Source: Desulfobulbaceae bacterium (GTDB lineage Bacteria; Desulfobacterota; Desulfobulbia; Desulfobulbales; SURF-16). Taken from it: DNA of 64,000 nucleotides. The stretch lies in assembly GCA_020444175.1 (NCBI GenBank), contig JAHLLM010000004.1, positions 122,588 to 186,587 of the forward strand, read 5' to 3'. Below, piece after piece: positions 31,829-41,846 of the stretch (the stretch's first letter is position 1; the number at the start of each line of letters is the position of its first letter). The notes under the pieces are model-generated. The model ran no database searches. It was not told the DNA's origin and saw only the letters and a program-made list of their open reading frames with translations. The position numbers and the translations under genes were made by a program.

Positions 31829-32272
31829 ATGAAGATGAAATCAAATCATCGTAAATATAAAACACTGACGCTGATTATATTGCTAATAGCATACCTCTGC
31901 AGTTTTCCTGGGTTGGGAAATGCTGCTGTTGTTTGCTTTGGAGACGACGGACACGTTTCAATCAAGTCAATAGCTACCAATTTGCGGGTTCAGCACGCTA
32001 CATCAACAGATCACAGTTTTGAAATAGAGAAAGAAAGCCATTGTGAAGATGAGTGCAGATCCTGCGTCGATTATCCGCTGTCATACACCACGACACATCA
32101 AAACATTTTACAATACAAGTATGCATTTAAACTTCTGAAAAATACACTGCACCAATCTGGAGCAGAGTTTCTACATCTTGCCACACCCATTGGCAACCGA
32201 CCTCCCTCAGTGATAAATGTCTCTGCCGACAACACTATCACGTCACTTCGTACGATTATCCTTCTTATTTGA
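31829..32272 (+). CDS. Small exported Cys-containing protein of unknown function, first gene before the metal-efflux operon
   Basis: Signal peptide; CEDECRSCVD motif; adjacent to CzcCBA-type genes. Confidence 0.55.
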   Translation: MKMKSNHRKYKTLTLIILLIAYLCSFPGLGNAAVVCFGDDGHVSIKSIATNLRVQHATSTDHSFEIEKESHCEDECRSCVDYPLSYTTTHQNILQYKYAFKLLKNTLHQSGAEFLHLATPIGNRPPSVINVSADNTITSLRTIILLI

Positions 32273-32501
32273 TACCTGTTTTTTCTAAACAATCTCTCAA
32301 TCTTTTAAACTTGTAGACGCTTCAACAGTGAGTTGAGGTGAAGGAAACGAAATTGCCGGTATTGGCCTTTGGCATTTTTGCATGGTCAATATGCAAGCTT
32401 AACTGATGAACCAGTCCGAATTGTTTCTAATAGCAACTGCTTGAAATAATAAGATTTTTTTGAGTTCACAAAAAAGATAAAGAATAAAAACGAGGATTAT
32501 C

Positions 32502-32924
32502 ATGTCAAATCGAAATATATATACTCTTCCCACCTTACTTATAGTTGCTGTTATGACAATGTTTGCAAGCGGGTGCAGCACAATTGACCATAATTTAACT
32601 CAAGAAAAGGGTGTAAAAATAAAAATCTTAGATGTAAGTAACAGTATTTACGTCAGTTCTGCCAATGTTCATGAGAAGAACAATAAAGTTGTCATATCCG
32701 GATTTATAAAAAAAACATCTCCCAGCAGTGGAAGGATCAGGGGCCATGTTGACATTAACGTCATAGATCCTGACGGTAAAATTATTGCAGAAAAAACTGT
32801 CTTGCCCTACCCAGGAAATTCTCAACCAAATGCGAGGATTTCTCGATTTTCAGCATTTCTGGATATGACCCCGCCTCCAGGGTCAGTGGTTTTGGTGGCC
32901 GCACATAAAGGAAGTCATTCTTGA
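32502..32924 (+). CDS. Predicted lipoprotein of unknown function
   Basis: Lipobox MFASGCSTID; beta-rich sequence; adjacent to the efflux operon. Confidence 0.6.
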   Translation: MSNRNIYTLPTLLIVAVMTMFASGCSTIDHNLTQEKGVKIKILDVSNSIYVSSANVHEKNNKVVISGFIKKTSPSSGRIRGHVDINVIDPDGKIIAEKTVLPYPGNSQPNARISRFSAFLDMTPPPGSVVLVAAHKGSHS

Positions 32925-32989
32925 TGCGTCCAATATCCACAGCCTATTCATACTGAATAATTTTCAGCATAAAACAGGAGGGGGTCATT

Positions 32990-34333
32990 ATGAAATTGGC
33001 CGGTTTTTATTTAGTACTCTTGTTGCTCTTATTTTCTCTTTCAATGAGTTCTGCGTCAGCAGAGGAAGGCGCATCAAGAGCAACGTCCAAAGTGTTTATC
33101 GAGCCAGCTGCGAAGCTTACTCTACAGGATGCCATCCAGGCTGCGCTCGCTAATAACCATGATGTTTCAGCAGCACTCCATGAAATTAATGCGCGTGAAA
33201 GTGCCGCGTCCCAGGAGGGACTTCTCCGCAACCCTACATTTTTTAGTGAATTCGAGGAGTTCGGAGGTACGGGAGATTTTTCCGGTGATGATGTTCTTGG
33301 CACGACTGTTGGAATCAGCCAGGAAATACAACTTGCCGGTAAAAGGACGAAACGACGTCATGTTGCCGAGCATGAAACACGTATCGCCAGATTAGAGCTG
33401 CAGGCAAAAATCTTGAGCTTGACCAGCGATGTGAAGAAAAAATTTCTACGCGTTCATTTTCTCGAACAGGGCTTGCTCCTTGAAAAAGAAAACATCGCTC
33501 TTCTCCAGGATGCTTTGAATGTCGTTTCCAGACAAATATCCCTGGGAGATATCTCTCCGCTTGACGAAAGAAAGGCAATTGTAGAACTCGCCCTTGCGAA
33601 AGCGTCATTGGCCAGATCCCAAAGAGAACTGGACATGGCCCGTGTTGAGCTGGCATCGAGTTGGGGCAGCACGGAGGTTTCTTTTGATCAGGTTGAATTT
33701 GTTGACCAAAAAGTACAGCCCCTTCCTTCCATCAACGACCTTTGGCAGACAGCCCTGAATCATCCGGAAATACAAATAAGGCGTACTCAGGTTGAGCGTT
33801 TGAAAGCGTCATATGCTTTAGCTAAGGCTGAAGCCGTTCCCGACCTGGAGATAGAGGGAGGGGTTCAATATTTTAATGAGTCCGATGATCATGCCTTTTT
33901 TGTAGGGATCAGTATACCTATACCGGTTTTTGATCAAAACAGAGGTGGCATTCGTGAAGCCTCAGCGAATATAAAAGTTGGAGAGAAAGAGCTTGACAGC
34001 AATACTCTCAGCATCCGGACTGAACTCTCGATGCTCCTTGGTCGTCTGCAAATCCTTGAGGCTGAAAGGGCCACAACAGAAACAACTCTTATTCCCGCAG
34101 CCTTTGATGCCTACGAAGCTCTGAAGAGAGCCTATCAAGCAGGAGAAAAGGAGTATCTTGAACTCCTTGACTCCCAGCGAACTCTTCTTGAGGTGCGGAG
34201 AGGAAACCTGCTTTTGGAAATGGAGTACCATGAAACCATAACAGACCTCGAAAAAATTGCAGGCATTCATTTCAAATCATTTTCCCAGAATTATTCCGGG
34301 TTAGGTGAACAAGGAGTACACAATGAAAAATAA
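32990..34333 (+). CDS. TolC-family outer membrane efflux protein (CusC/CzcC type)
   Basis: Signal peptide, TolC-like coiled-coil repeats, operon context. Confidence 0.88.
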   Translation: MKLAGFYLVLLLLLFSLSMSSASAEEGASRATSKVFIEPAAKLTLQDAIQAALANNHDVSAALHEINARESAASQEGLLRNPTFFSEFEEFGGTGDFSGDDVLGTTVGISQEIQLAGKRTKRRHVAEHETRIARLELQAKILSLTSDVKKKFLRVHFLEQGLLLEKENIALLQDALNVVSRQISLGDISPLDERKAIVELALAKASLARSQRELDMARVELASSWGSTEVSFDQVEFVDQKVQPLPSINDLWQTALNHPEIQIRRTQVERLKASYALAKAEAVPDLEIEGGVQYFNESDDHAFFVGISIPIPVFDQNRGGIREASANIKVGEKELDSNTLSIRTELSMLLGRLQILEAERATTETTLIPAAFDAYEALKRAYQAGEKEYLELLDSQRTLLEVRRGNLLLEMEYHETITDLEKIAGIHFKSFSQNYSGLGEQGVHNEK

Positions 34334-35699
34334 AGGTATTGTTTTTTTATGTGTCGCATTTCTGGTTGGAATATTCATATCGTTCCCTCTTGTTTCAGGG
34401 AATGAAAAGGGTGAACACAGAGCAGACCATGATGAAATTTCCCGGATTCCCAGAGAGTTGAGTGAGCACCTTGACCATGAGGAACATGGAGACCACGATG
34501 AGCACGATGAAGAGATTCATGATGATCGAGATATGCATGAAAAACATGATGAGCATGACAATCATGAAGCAGATCATGAAGACGAAGCTGAAGAGGGTGA
34601 TGACCATGAAGAAGGAGAGCTTGAACTTACAGATGAACAAAAAAAATCTATAGGTATTGAATTAAAGCCAGTCTCCTCGGGAAAGCTTCATACCGAACTC
34701 ACCTTGACCGGAGTGCTCATGCTGAACGAGGATGCCGTCGCCCATATCATTCCCAGGGTAAATGGCGTTGCCGTGGCAGTTAACTACACAGTTGGCGACA
34801 GAGTTAAAAAAAGCGATGTTCTGGCAGTACTTGAAAGTGCGGAACTTGGCGAATCGTTTGCCGAATATATGGTGAGCCGCAAAACCTATGAGCGTAAACG
34901 GCAACTCTATGAAGAAAAAATAGCCAGTCAGAATGATTACCTTGAAGCTCTCAACCGTTTTGAGCAGGTGACAGCCGATCTTTATATAAAGCTCGGTAAA
35001 GAAAAATATTTTGCGGCAGCAAAAATGTATGAGGCACGTTACGCTCCCAAAACAAAAAAACAGACAGAAGCCCTTCCGCTGGCGGACAGCCTTGCTTATG
35101 TGGAAAACACGACACGATATGAAATTACAGCACCCATAAGTGGAACGGTCATCGAAAAACATATAACCCGTGGAGAAAAAATCGGCGACGATACGAATGT
35201 CTATACCATTGCCGATCTTGGTACTGTCTGGGTCAATCTGAAGGTGCCTGCCCGTGACATAGGCCTTATTCATCCCGGCATGGGTGTTGTTGTCGAGTCA
35301 CACGACAGTATTAAAGTTGAAGGAAAAGTCAGCATGGTCAGCCCCATTGTGGATATTGAAACACGTGCTGCCACAGTCAGGGTTATCATTGATAACACCA
35401 ATGGGGAGTGGATGCCTGGTGCCTTTGTAACAGGGGCGATTCGTATTTCCGATAAAAATATGCCCCTCGTCATACCGCGAAGCGCTGTCCAGAATTTTGA
35501 AGGCCGTGACATTGTCTTCCTGGCTGATGATCATGGCTACCGACAAGTTCCGGTGGTCACTGGCCGTCATGACCGCGAGAACGTTGAAATCCTTTCAGGG
35601 CTCAATTCCGGACAGCATATTGTCACCCAGGGAGCGTTTGAACTGAAGGCAATCCTTTTAACCAGCGGTATGGATTCCCATGCCGGCCACGGACATTAA
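34323..35699 (+). CDS. RND periplasmic adaptor (CusB/CzcB type) with a His/Asp/Glu-rich N-terminal segment
   Basis: HEEHGDHDEHDEEIHDDRDMHEKHDEHDNHEADHED segment; membrane-fusion-protein core (AHIIPRVNGVAVAVNYTVGDRVKKSDVLAVLES). Confidence 0.9.
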   Translation: MKNKGIVFLCVAFLVGIFISFPLVSGNEKGEHRADHDEISRIPRELSEHLDHEEHGDHDEHDEEIHDDRDMHEKHDEHDNHEADHEDEAEEGDDHEEGELELTDEQKKSIGIELKPVSSGKLHTELTLTGVLMLNEDAVAHIIPRVNGVAVAVNYTVGDRVKKSDVLAVLESAELGESFAEYMVSRKTYERKRQLYEEKIASQNDYLEALNRFEQVTADLYIKLGKEKYFAAAKMYEARYAPKTKKQTEALPLADSLAYVENTTRYEITAPISGTVIEKHITRGEKIGDDTNVYTIADLGTVWVNLKVPARDIGLIHPGMGVVVESHDSIKVEGKVSMVSPIVDIETRAATVRVIIDNTNGEWMPGAFVTGAIRISDKNMPLVIPRSAVQNFEGRDIVFLADDHGYRQVPVVTGRHDRENVEILSGLNSGQHIVTQGAFELKAILLTSGMDSHAGHGH

Positions 35700-35711
35700 G
35701 AGGGGGGCGAC

Positions 35712-38700
35712 ATGATTAATAAACTTGTGGAGTCTGCCCTGAAATTTCCCGGGCTGGTCATCGTTACCCTTGTTGCCGTAATTGCCTTTGGCACATATAA
35801 GTACCAGCATATGCCGGTTGATGCCTTCCCGGATATCTCGCCTGTCATGGTTCCGGTTTTTGCGGAAGGTCACGGCATGGCGCCGGAGGAAATTGAACGA
35901 CTGATTACCTACCCGATAGAGTCGGCCATGAACGGTCTGCCCAAGGTCAAACAGATCAAGTCAACATCAGCCTTTGGCATGGCGGTCGTGTATGTCTATT
36001 TCGAGGATGATGTTGATATCTATTTTGCCCGCCGGCTTGTTTCAGAACGTCTTGCCGGCGCTATGGCTGAATTACCGGAAATGGATGAGCCGCCAACACT
36101 CGGACCAATTTCCACGGGCCTTGGTCAAATTTTTATTTATTACCTTACTGCTGATCCTGAAAAAATAAACACTGGGGGTAAGCAGATTAACACCTGGCTG
36201 CGAGAGTTGAACGACTGGGTGGTAAAATTCCAGTTGCAGACAGTTCCGGGTGTGACGGATGTGCTGTCCATGGGCGGACATGTTCTGCAGTATCAGGTTA
36301 AAGTCAATCCTAATTTATTACGTCAGTATGGGTTGGCCCTTGAGGAGCTGGTCAACGCCATCAGGGAGAATAACAGGAATGTTGGTGGACAATTTCTGGT
36401 GCTTGGTTCCGAAGAACACCTGGTGCGTGGTGTGGGGCTCATTGAACAACTTGAGGAAATTCAAAATATTCCTGTCAAGGTAAGCGGTGGAACACCTGTA
36501 TACCTGAAGGATATAGCTGACATTGATTACGGCAATGAAATCCGACGAGGCGTTGTCACCTTTAACGGTGAAAAGGAAGTTGTTTCCGGCATAGTGATGA
36601 AGCTTTATGGTGAGAACACCTCCGATGTCATCGAAAGACTCTATGCAAAAGTTGCTGAAGTGCAGAAGACGCTGCCGGAAGGGGTTGAGTTGGTGCCTTA
36701 CTATGAACAGTCAGAGTTGGTTGATAAGGCAACCGGCACAGTCAAGATGGCCTTACTCCAGGGAGGCACTCTGGTTTTACTGGTTCTGCTTTTTTTTCTC
36801 GGTAACTGGCGGACGGCTTTTATCGTTGCCTTTGCTCTTCCTGTCTGCGCACTTGTTGCCGTCATCTGCATGGACTTAAAGGATATATCAGCCAATCTCA
36901 TGTCTCTTGGCGGTATTGCCATAGCAATCGGTATGCTTGGAGACGGTGCCATTGTTATGGTGGAAAACATATACCGCCATATGGGCGAGAGCAAGGAACT
37001 GGATCAACCAAAATCACGAGTTATTCTGAGAGCGGCCCGAGAAGTCAGCAGGCCGATAGTCTTTTCCATAGCAATTATTATCGTGGTTTTTTTGCCGATT
37101 TTCACCCTGGAAGGTGTGGAAGGCAAGATGTTTTCTCCTCTTGCTTTTACGATTTCTTTTGCCTTGCTTGGATCGATATTTGTCGCCCTTCTTGTGGCTC
37201 CGGTTCTGTCTCTTTTTCTTATTCGCCACAGTGAGAAAAAAGAGTTCCAACTTGTCACCTGGATGAAAAAGATTTACCGCCCTCTTCTCGAAACAGCACT
37301 GCGATTCAAAAAGACAGTGGTTGCCCTTTCCGTCAGCTGCTTTTTAGTAAGCCTTTTTTCTCTCCAATATCTGGGGACAGAGTTTATCCCTACCCTTGAA
37401 GAGGGATCTATAATGATAGGCGTTGCCATGGCTCCTTCAATCTCTCTGGAAAAAGGCACTGAAACAGTCATGGAGATTGAGCGCACTATTCTGAAATTTA
37501 AAGAAGTATCTGAAACCGTTTCACGGGTGGGACGCCCCGAAGCCGGTAGTCATCCGCACCCGGTAAATTACGCAGAAGTGCATATATCTTTGAAGCCATA
37601 CAGCCAGTGGCAGGATTTTACCTCCAAGGAAGAATTGATCGGAGCCCTCAACAGGAAACTTGCAAAAATTCCCGGCATTCAGCTGAATTTTACCCAGCCT
37701 ATCCAGAATGCTTTTGACGAGCTGCTTTCCGGTATCAAGGCTCAACTTGCGGTTAAACTTTATGGCGAAGATTTAAATATCCTGCGTGAAAAAGCGGGTG
37801 AAATCAAAAACACAATAGACAATATCCCCGGACTTGTTGATCTTTCTGTTGAGCAGAGTTTCGGCCAGCCCCAGGTTCAGGTTGTCGCAGATCGTGCAGC
37901 CTGTGCCAGATACGGAGTCAGCGTCAGCCAGATCCTGGAAATGGTTGAAATGGCAGTCGGTGGCGAGGTTATCGACAACATCTACCTGAACACTCGTCGT
38001 TTTGGTATCCATTTGCGCTACCAGGAAAAGTTCCGCAATGATCCCCAGGAAATACGCAATATTCTGCTCGCAACAGCAGAAAACAACCTGATTCCTCTGG
38101 GTCAGGTTGCCGATGTCAAGCAGGTTATCGGCCCTATCCAGATAAACAGGGAAAAAAATCAGCGCCGCTGGATCATTCAGGGTAATATTCGCGGTCGTGA
38201 TTTAGGAAGTGTTGTAGCCGATATTCAAGAGAGAATTGATCAAAACATTACACTGCCACCGGGATACTCCATCGAATATGGCGGACAGTTTGAGAATCAG
38301 CAGCGTGCTATGGCCCGGCTGACTCTGATAGTGCCTATTGTCATAGGCAGTGTCTTTCTCATGCTCTGGATGGCGTTCGGCACATTCCGACACGCTTTTA
38401 TCATTATCCTTAATGTTCCACTTTCACTTGTGGGAGGCGTGATTGGCCTTTTTGTCATGAATGAATATCTTTCTGTCCCCGCCTCAGTTGGATTCATCGC
38501 TCTTTTTGGTATTGCCGTGCAGAACGGTATGGTGCTGGTGAGTTACTTTAATGATTTACGAGACAGAGGAAATGAAGTGCGTGAGGCTGTTGTGAATGGG
38601 GCACTACTCCGTTTGAGGCCTGTTCTGATGACCGCGGCGACGACTGTTCTTGGCCTCTTACCACTCCTTGTTGCCAGAGGAATTGGGGCAGAAGTGCAGC

Positions 38701-38822
38701 GTCCACTTGCCTCGGTAGTCATTTTTGGCTTGATCACATCAACCGTACTGACTCTTTTTGTCATACCTGCTGTATATAGCTGGATAGAAGGCAGCAGTGA
38801 AAAGTGGAGGGAAATCTCATGA
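35712..38822 (+). CDS. Heavy-metal efflux RND transporter (CusA/CzcA family)
   Basis: 1036 aa; VDAFPDISPVMVPVFAEGHGMAPEEIERLITYPIE; LSVPASVGFIALFGIAVQNGMVLVSYFNDLR. Confidence 0.95.
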   Translation: MINKLVESALKFPGLVIVTLVAVIAFGTYKYQHMPVDAFPDISPVMVPVFAEGHGMAPEEIERLITYPIESAMNGLPKVKQIKSTSAFGMAVVYVYFEDDVDIYFARRLVSERLAGAMAELPEMDEPPTLGPISTGLGQIFIYYLTADPEKINTGGKQINTWLRELNDWVVKFQLQTVPGVTDVLSMGGHVLQYQVKVNPNLLRQYGLALEELVNAIRENNRNVGGQFLVLGSEEHLVRGVGLIEQLEEIQNIPVKVSGGTPVYLKDIADIDYGNEIRRGVVTFNGEKEVVSGIVMKLYGENTSDVIERLYAKVAEVQKTLPEGVELVPYYEQSELVDKATGTVKMALLQGGTLVLLVLLFFLGNWRTAFIVAFALPVCALVAVICMDLKDISANLMSLGGIAIAIGMLGDGAIVMVENIYRHMGESKELDQPKSRVILRAAREVSRPIVFSIAIIIVVFLPIFTLEGVEGKMFSPLAFTISFALLGSIFVALLVAPVLSLFLIRHSEKKEFQLVTWMKKIYRPLLETALRFKKTVVALSVSCFLVSLFSLQYLGTEFIPTLEEGSIMIGVAMAPSISLEKGTETVMEIERTILKFKEVSETVSRVGRPEAGSHPHPVNYAEVHISLKPYSQWQDFTSKEELIGALNRKLAKIPGIQLNFTQPIQNAFDELLSGIKAQLAVKLYGEDLNILREKAGEIKNTIDNIPGLVDLSVEQSFGQPQVQVVADRAACARYGVSVSQILEMVEMAVGGEVIDNIYLNTRRFGIHLRYQEKFRNDPQEIRNILLATAENNLIPLGQVADVKQVIGPIQINREKNQRRWIIQGNIRGRDLGSVVADIQERIDQNITLPPGYSIEYGGQFENQQRAMARLTLIVPIVIGSVFLMLWMAFGTFRHAFIIILNVPLSLVGGVIGLFVMNEYLSVPASVGFIALFGIAVQNGMVLVSYFNDLRDRGNEVREAVVNGALLRLRPVLMTAATTVLGLLPLLVARGIGAEVQRPLASVVIFGLITSTVLTLFVIPAVYSWIEGSSEKWREIS

Positions 38823-39160
38823 AAAGAATCGTTGCTGTAATCAAACCCAATATGCTTGATGATGTGATTTTTGCTCTGCATAAAATCGAAAATTTCCCAG
38901 GTGCGACCATGAGTGAAGTACGGGGTATGGGCCGCGGCTTTAGAAAACGCGTTAGTGAAAAACTTCATTACTCTCCTTTCGGCTATCCTGAGCAGATACG
39001 CATTGAAATTGTCTGCCTTGACGATCAAACTGAAGAAATTATCAGTACAATTGAAGAAAGTGCCCGTACCGGAAAGTCAGGAGACGGCAAGATATTTATT
39101 TCCGATGTGAAAGAGGTGGTGCGTATCAGCACTGGCCAGAGAGGCGGTGAAGGAGTATAA
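38819..39160 (+). CDS. P-II-like regulator coupled to metal efflux
   Basis: MKRIVAVIKPNMLDDVIFALHKIENFPGATMSEVRGMGRG ... GDGKIFISDVKEVVRISTGQRG; ATG overlaps the RND gene stop. Confidence 0.85.
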   Translation: MKRIVAVIKPNMLDDVIFALHKIENFPGATMSEVRGMGRGFRKRVSEKLHYSPFGYPEQIRIEIVCLDDQTEEIISTIEESARTGKSGDGKIFISDVKEVVRISTGQRGGEGV

Positions 39161-39167
39161 AGCCATG

Positions 39168-39227
39168 AAATTCAGCACTTCACAACACACTGTTCTAAAG
39201 CTTCCTGAGAAGTGCTGAATTTTTTTG
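39168..39227 (+). terminator. Rho-independent terminator after the efflux operon
   Basis: aaattcagcactt ... aagtgctgaatttttttg. Confidence 0.75.
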
Positions 39228-39331
39228 TTTGTTGCCAACCTCTTTAAATGATTATTATAGATAGGTGGTAATCTAATGAATGAAAAATTTCTCACCAATC
39301 ATTTCAGCATGAGTCAATTAAGGTATTCTAG

Positions 39332-39733
39332 ATGCAATTAATGCGTAAGATAAGCGGAGCCTTTACGGGTGGAGCTTTAGGTGCTCTTCTCGACAGTTTT
39401 AACATCTGGGGCATGGGCAAGATCGGCATGTCAGATTTCATTGGTATCGCCATGAAACCGGAATTCACAGCGCCATGGGCATACAAAAGAATGATATGGG
39501 GAGGAATATGGATGCTTCTTCTTCTCCTGCCGATCATGAAAAATCGGGTCGTATTGCGAGGAATGCTTCTTAGCCTTGCTCCTTCTGCCATGATGCTTTT
39601 CATGGTGCTTCCTTCCATGGGAAAAGGCATGTTTGGCCTTGGATTTGGCAACCTCATGCCTGTAGTCGTTGTGGGACTTAATTTCATCTATGGAATTTTT
39701 GCTTCATTCTGGTATTCGCAAACGATAAAATGA
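39332..39733 (+). CDS. Small integral membrane protein of unknown function
   Basis: 133 aa with several hydrophobic segments (WGGIWMLLLLLPIM, FGNLMPVVVVGLNFIYGIFASF). Confidence 0.55.
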   Translation: MQLMRKISGAFTGGALGALLDSFNIWGMGKIGMSDFIGIAMKPEFTAPWAYKRMIWGGIWMLLLLLPIMKNRVVLRGMLLSLAPSAMMLFMVLPSMGKGMFGLGFGNLMPVVVVGLNFIYGIFASFWYSQTIK

Positions 39734-40044
39734 GATGATTATTGAGGGCATTTTGCGTGTGGGACAATAATCCCTGAAGCCAAGATGAGGAGGTACAAGA
39801 TCGCTTTATTGTTATTTAACCTTGCCAATGCGAAGTTCTTAGCGTTGGCAAACTGCCCGCTGGTGACATTCTCTGCGAGTTTTAGGCATACAGCTAAAAA
39901 AGAATCACTTGGAGTCATCTCGAAAAAATGATTATATTATGGAATAATTTGAGATCAGAAGGATTGAAAAAATAAATTTTGCTTTTGGAAAGGGAGATTC
40001 TCAGCTGGTCTTTCGCAAATTATAATTTTCCATAAGGAGTTACG

Positions 40045-40269
40045 ATGAGTTCTAAAACAATTTCTATATTCAACCTTAGTCCTCCGGAAAAGCTGCAATT
40101 GGTGGAAGATTTATGGGATGATTTGGCTGCCTCGCCGTCCGAGATACCTATACATGAGTGGCAAAAAAAAGAATTGTCACGTCGTAAAACCAACTTGATG
40201 AACGCTCCGGCTTCAGGACTTTCCTGGGATGAGGTTAAACTCAGGGTACGAAGTCATTATGGCCGTTGA
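40045..40269 (+). CDS. Addiction-module antitoxin component (short helical 'addiction module protein' family)
   Basis: LSPPEKLQLVEDLWDDLA...PIHEWQKKELSRR; overlaps toxin gene. Confidence 0.85.
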   Translation: MSSKTISIFNLSPPEKLQLVEDLWDDLAASPSEIPIHEWQKKELSRRKTNLMNAPASGLSWDEVKLRVRSHYGR

Positions 40270-40558
40270 ATTGATTGTTGCTCCCGAAGCACAGCAAGAT
40301 ATTGAAGAAGCATATGGCTGGTATGAACAACGCAGACCTGGTTTAGGAGAAGATTTTCTCAGTTGCGTGGATGCCGGCATCCAAACAATTTGTCGACTCC
40401 CACTCTCTTATCCTCAAATTTACGAAGAATACCGTCGGGCTTTGGTTCGAAGATTTCCATTTGCCGTTTTTTATGAATATACAAGTGGGGTCGTGTATAT
40501 ATACAGTATTTTCCACACATCTCAAAATCCTGACAAGTGGCGCATTCGCTTGATATAG
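40259..40558 (+). CDS. RelE/ParE-family toxin
   Basis: MAVELIVAPEAQQDIEEAYGWYEQRRPGLGEDFLSCVDAGIQTI. Confidence 0.88.
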   Translation: MAVELIVAPEAQQDIEEAYGWYEQRRPGLGEDFLSCVDAGIQTICRLPLSYPQIYEEYRRALVRRFPFAVFYEYTSGVVYIYSIFHTSQNPDKWRIRLI

Positions 40559-40754
40559 ATTGAAGGCTTAATCTGGGTATTACGAAGGTTCTGGCGTTGA
40601 CAAACTGCTGGAACTTAACCTTCTCCGCGACTCCTGAGACCGGTTTATCATACAGATTTTTTCAGCAATGTGTTTGCCCATACCAAGTTTTGCGTTATAT
40701 TATAATTTCTGGAAACGCAACAGTCTACTTCGCAAACATGAAGAGGGTAACCTT

Positions 40755-41089
40755 ATGGCTTTATTAGAAAAAATTGAACAAGATGCTCTTTCTCTTTCCT
40801 GACAGGAGAGAGCTTTTTTGGCAGATCGGTTATTGAGTTCTCTTGACGATAATTGACGGTTTCGTAAAAACCCCCTCAACCGCCGCCGACAAGTATGTAA
40901 CTTGTTGATATTGCGTTGGCGGATGGTCAGCTTGAGAGCTTTTGGCGAGACCATCATAATTCCTTAAGTGATATCGATTCGGCTTGGATTGCAGAGGCCG
41001 AACAGCGTTACCAGGAGTATAAAGCTGGGAAGCGCCCAGGCATAGAAGCTCAAGAAGTTTTTGCAGAAGCCGACCAAAGGCTGAAATGA
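40755..41089 (+). pseudogene. Disrupted addiction-module antitoxin: in-frame TGA plus ~100-bp repeat insertion
   Basis: MALLEKIEQDALSLS*QERAFLADRLLSSLDDN then repeat B, then LSDIDSAWIAEAEQRYQEYKAGKRPGIEAQEVFAEADQRLK*. Confidence 0.85.
40854..40952 (+). repeat. Dispersed ~99-bp repeat, copy B, inserted in the antitoxin
   Basis: tgacggtttcgtaaaaaccccctcaaccgccgcc...gtaacttgttgatattgcg..ggcggatggtcagct matches inverse of copy A. Confidence 0.88.
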
Positions 41090-41424
41090 CAAGTCTGATT
41101 TTTGACCCCGGTGCACGGCATGAATTTCTGGAAGCTGTTTCTTATTATGAAAAATGTAGCGTCGGCCTTGGAAAACGTTTTCGTGATGATGTAGAGTCTG
41201 CGTCAAAAAGTATCGTTGAAACTCCTTTCAGGTACCGTATTCTGTCTGCTCCTTTTCGCGGATGTTTAATTTCTAAATTCCCATACGCCATTATCTATAC
41301 CATTGAGCCTGATCATATCAGGATTATCACATTTTTCCTTGAAGCTATTGGCTGGGATGATTTCTTGCCATCAAGACATTTGGCGGCAGTGAAGTCCTTT
41401 CAGAAAAAGTCAAAATTCCGGTAA
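41086..41424 (+). CDS. RelE/ParE-family toxin with disrupted cognate antitoxin
   Basis: MTSLIFDPGARHEFLEAVSYYEKCSVGLGKRFRDDVESASKSI; ATGA overlap with the antitoxin stop. Confidence 0.87.
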   Translation: MTSLIFDPGARHEFLEAVSYYEKCSVGLGKRFRDDVESASKSIVETPFRYRILSAPFRGCLISKFPYAIIYTIEPDHIRIITFFLEAIGWDDFLPSRHLAAVKSFQKKSKFR

Positions 41425-41846
41425 TCTGGTTCATTTTTCCGGAATTTTGATTTGGTTCACATATAAGACAAAACGGGCAATTTACCCTAAACTACTGTAT
41501 ATCCGCTCATTTTACACCTATCTTGCTTTAGGAGCTTTCCGGTATATTTTTTGCATCTCAAAACACAAGTTTGTCTGCTGCGGCAAAAGTAAATATCGGC
41601 GTTACAATTGGTTGCCACACTATCAACCTGACCACCGGTAATGGAAAGCAGCCCTTTACGCACGTTTGGGGTGAAATTTATTTTTCTGTATATTCGCAGC
41701 GTTACGATATGTGTTACGTCGCAGGAGTGCTTAAATTGTTGAGGTTGGCAATATAAGGTTCATGTGATAGTCACACTTGATTTTGTTCTGACGCCAAATT
41801 TTATGATATTAACAACGCTATATTAAGCAGTTGTAAGGAGGATAAC

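Noticed and set aside
39829-40640. Integron attC sites around the TA loci
   Set aside because: ACTTAAC/GCTTAAC partial matches exist, but paired GTTRRRY ends and the expected stem structure could not be established; kept only as a low-interest repeat.
41447-41756. Small ORFs between the second toxin and the DGR target
   Set aside because: Short overlapping ORFs with no domain signal or clear RBS; likely non-coding.
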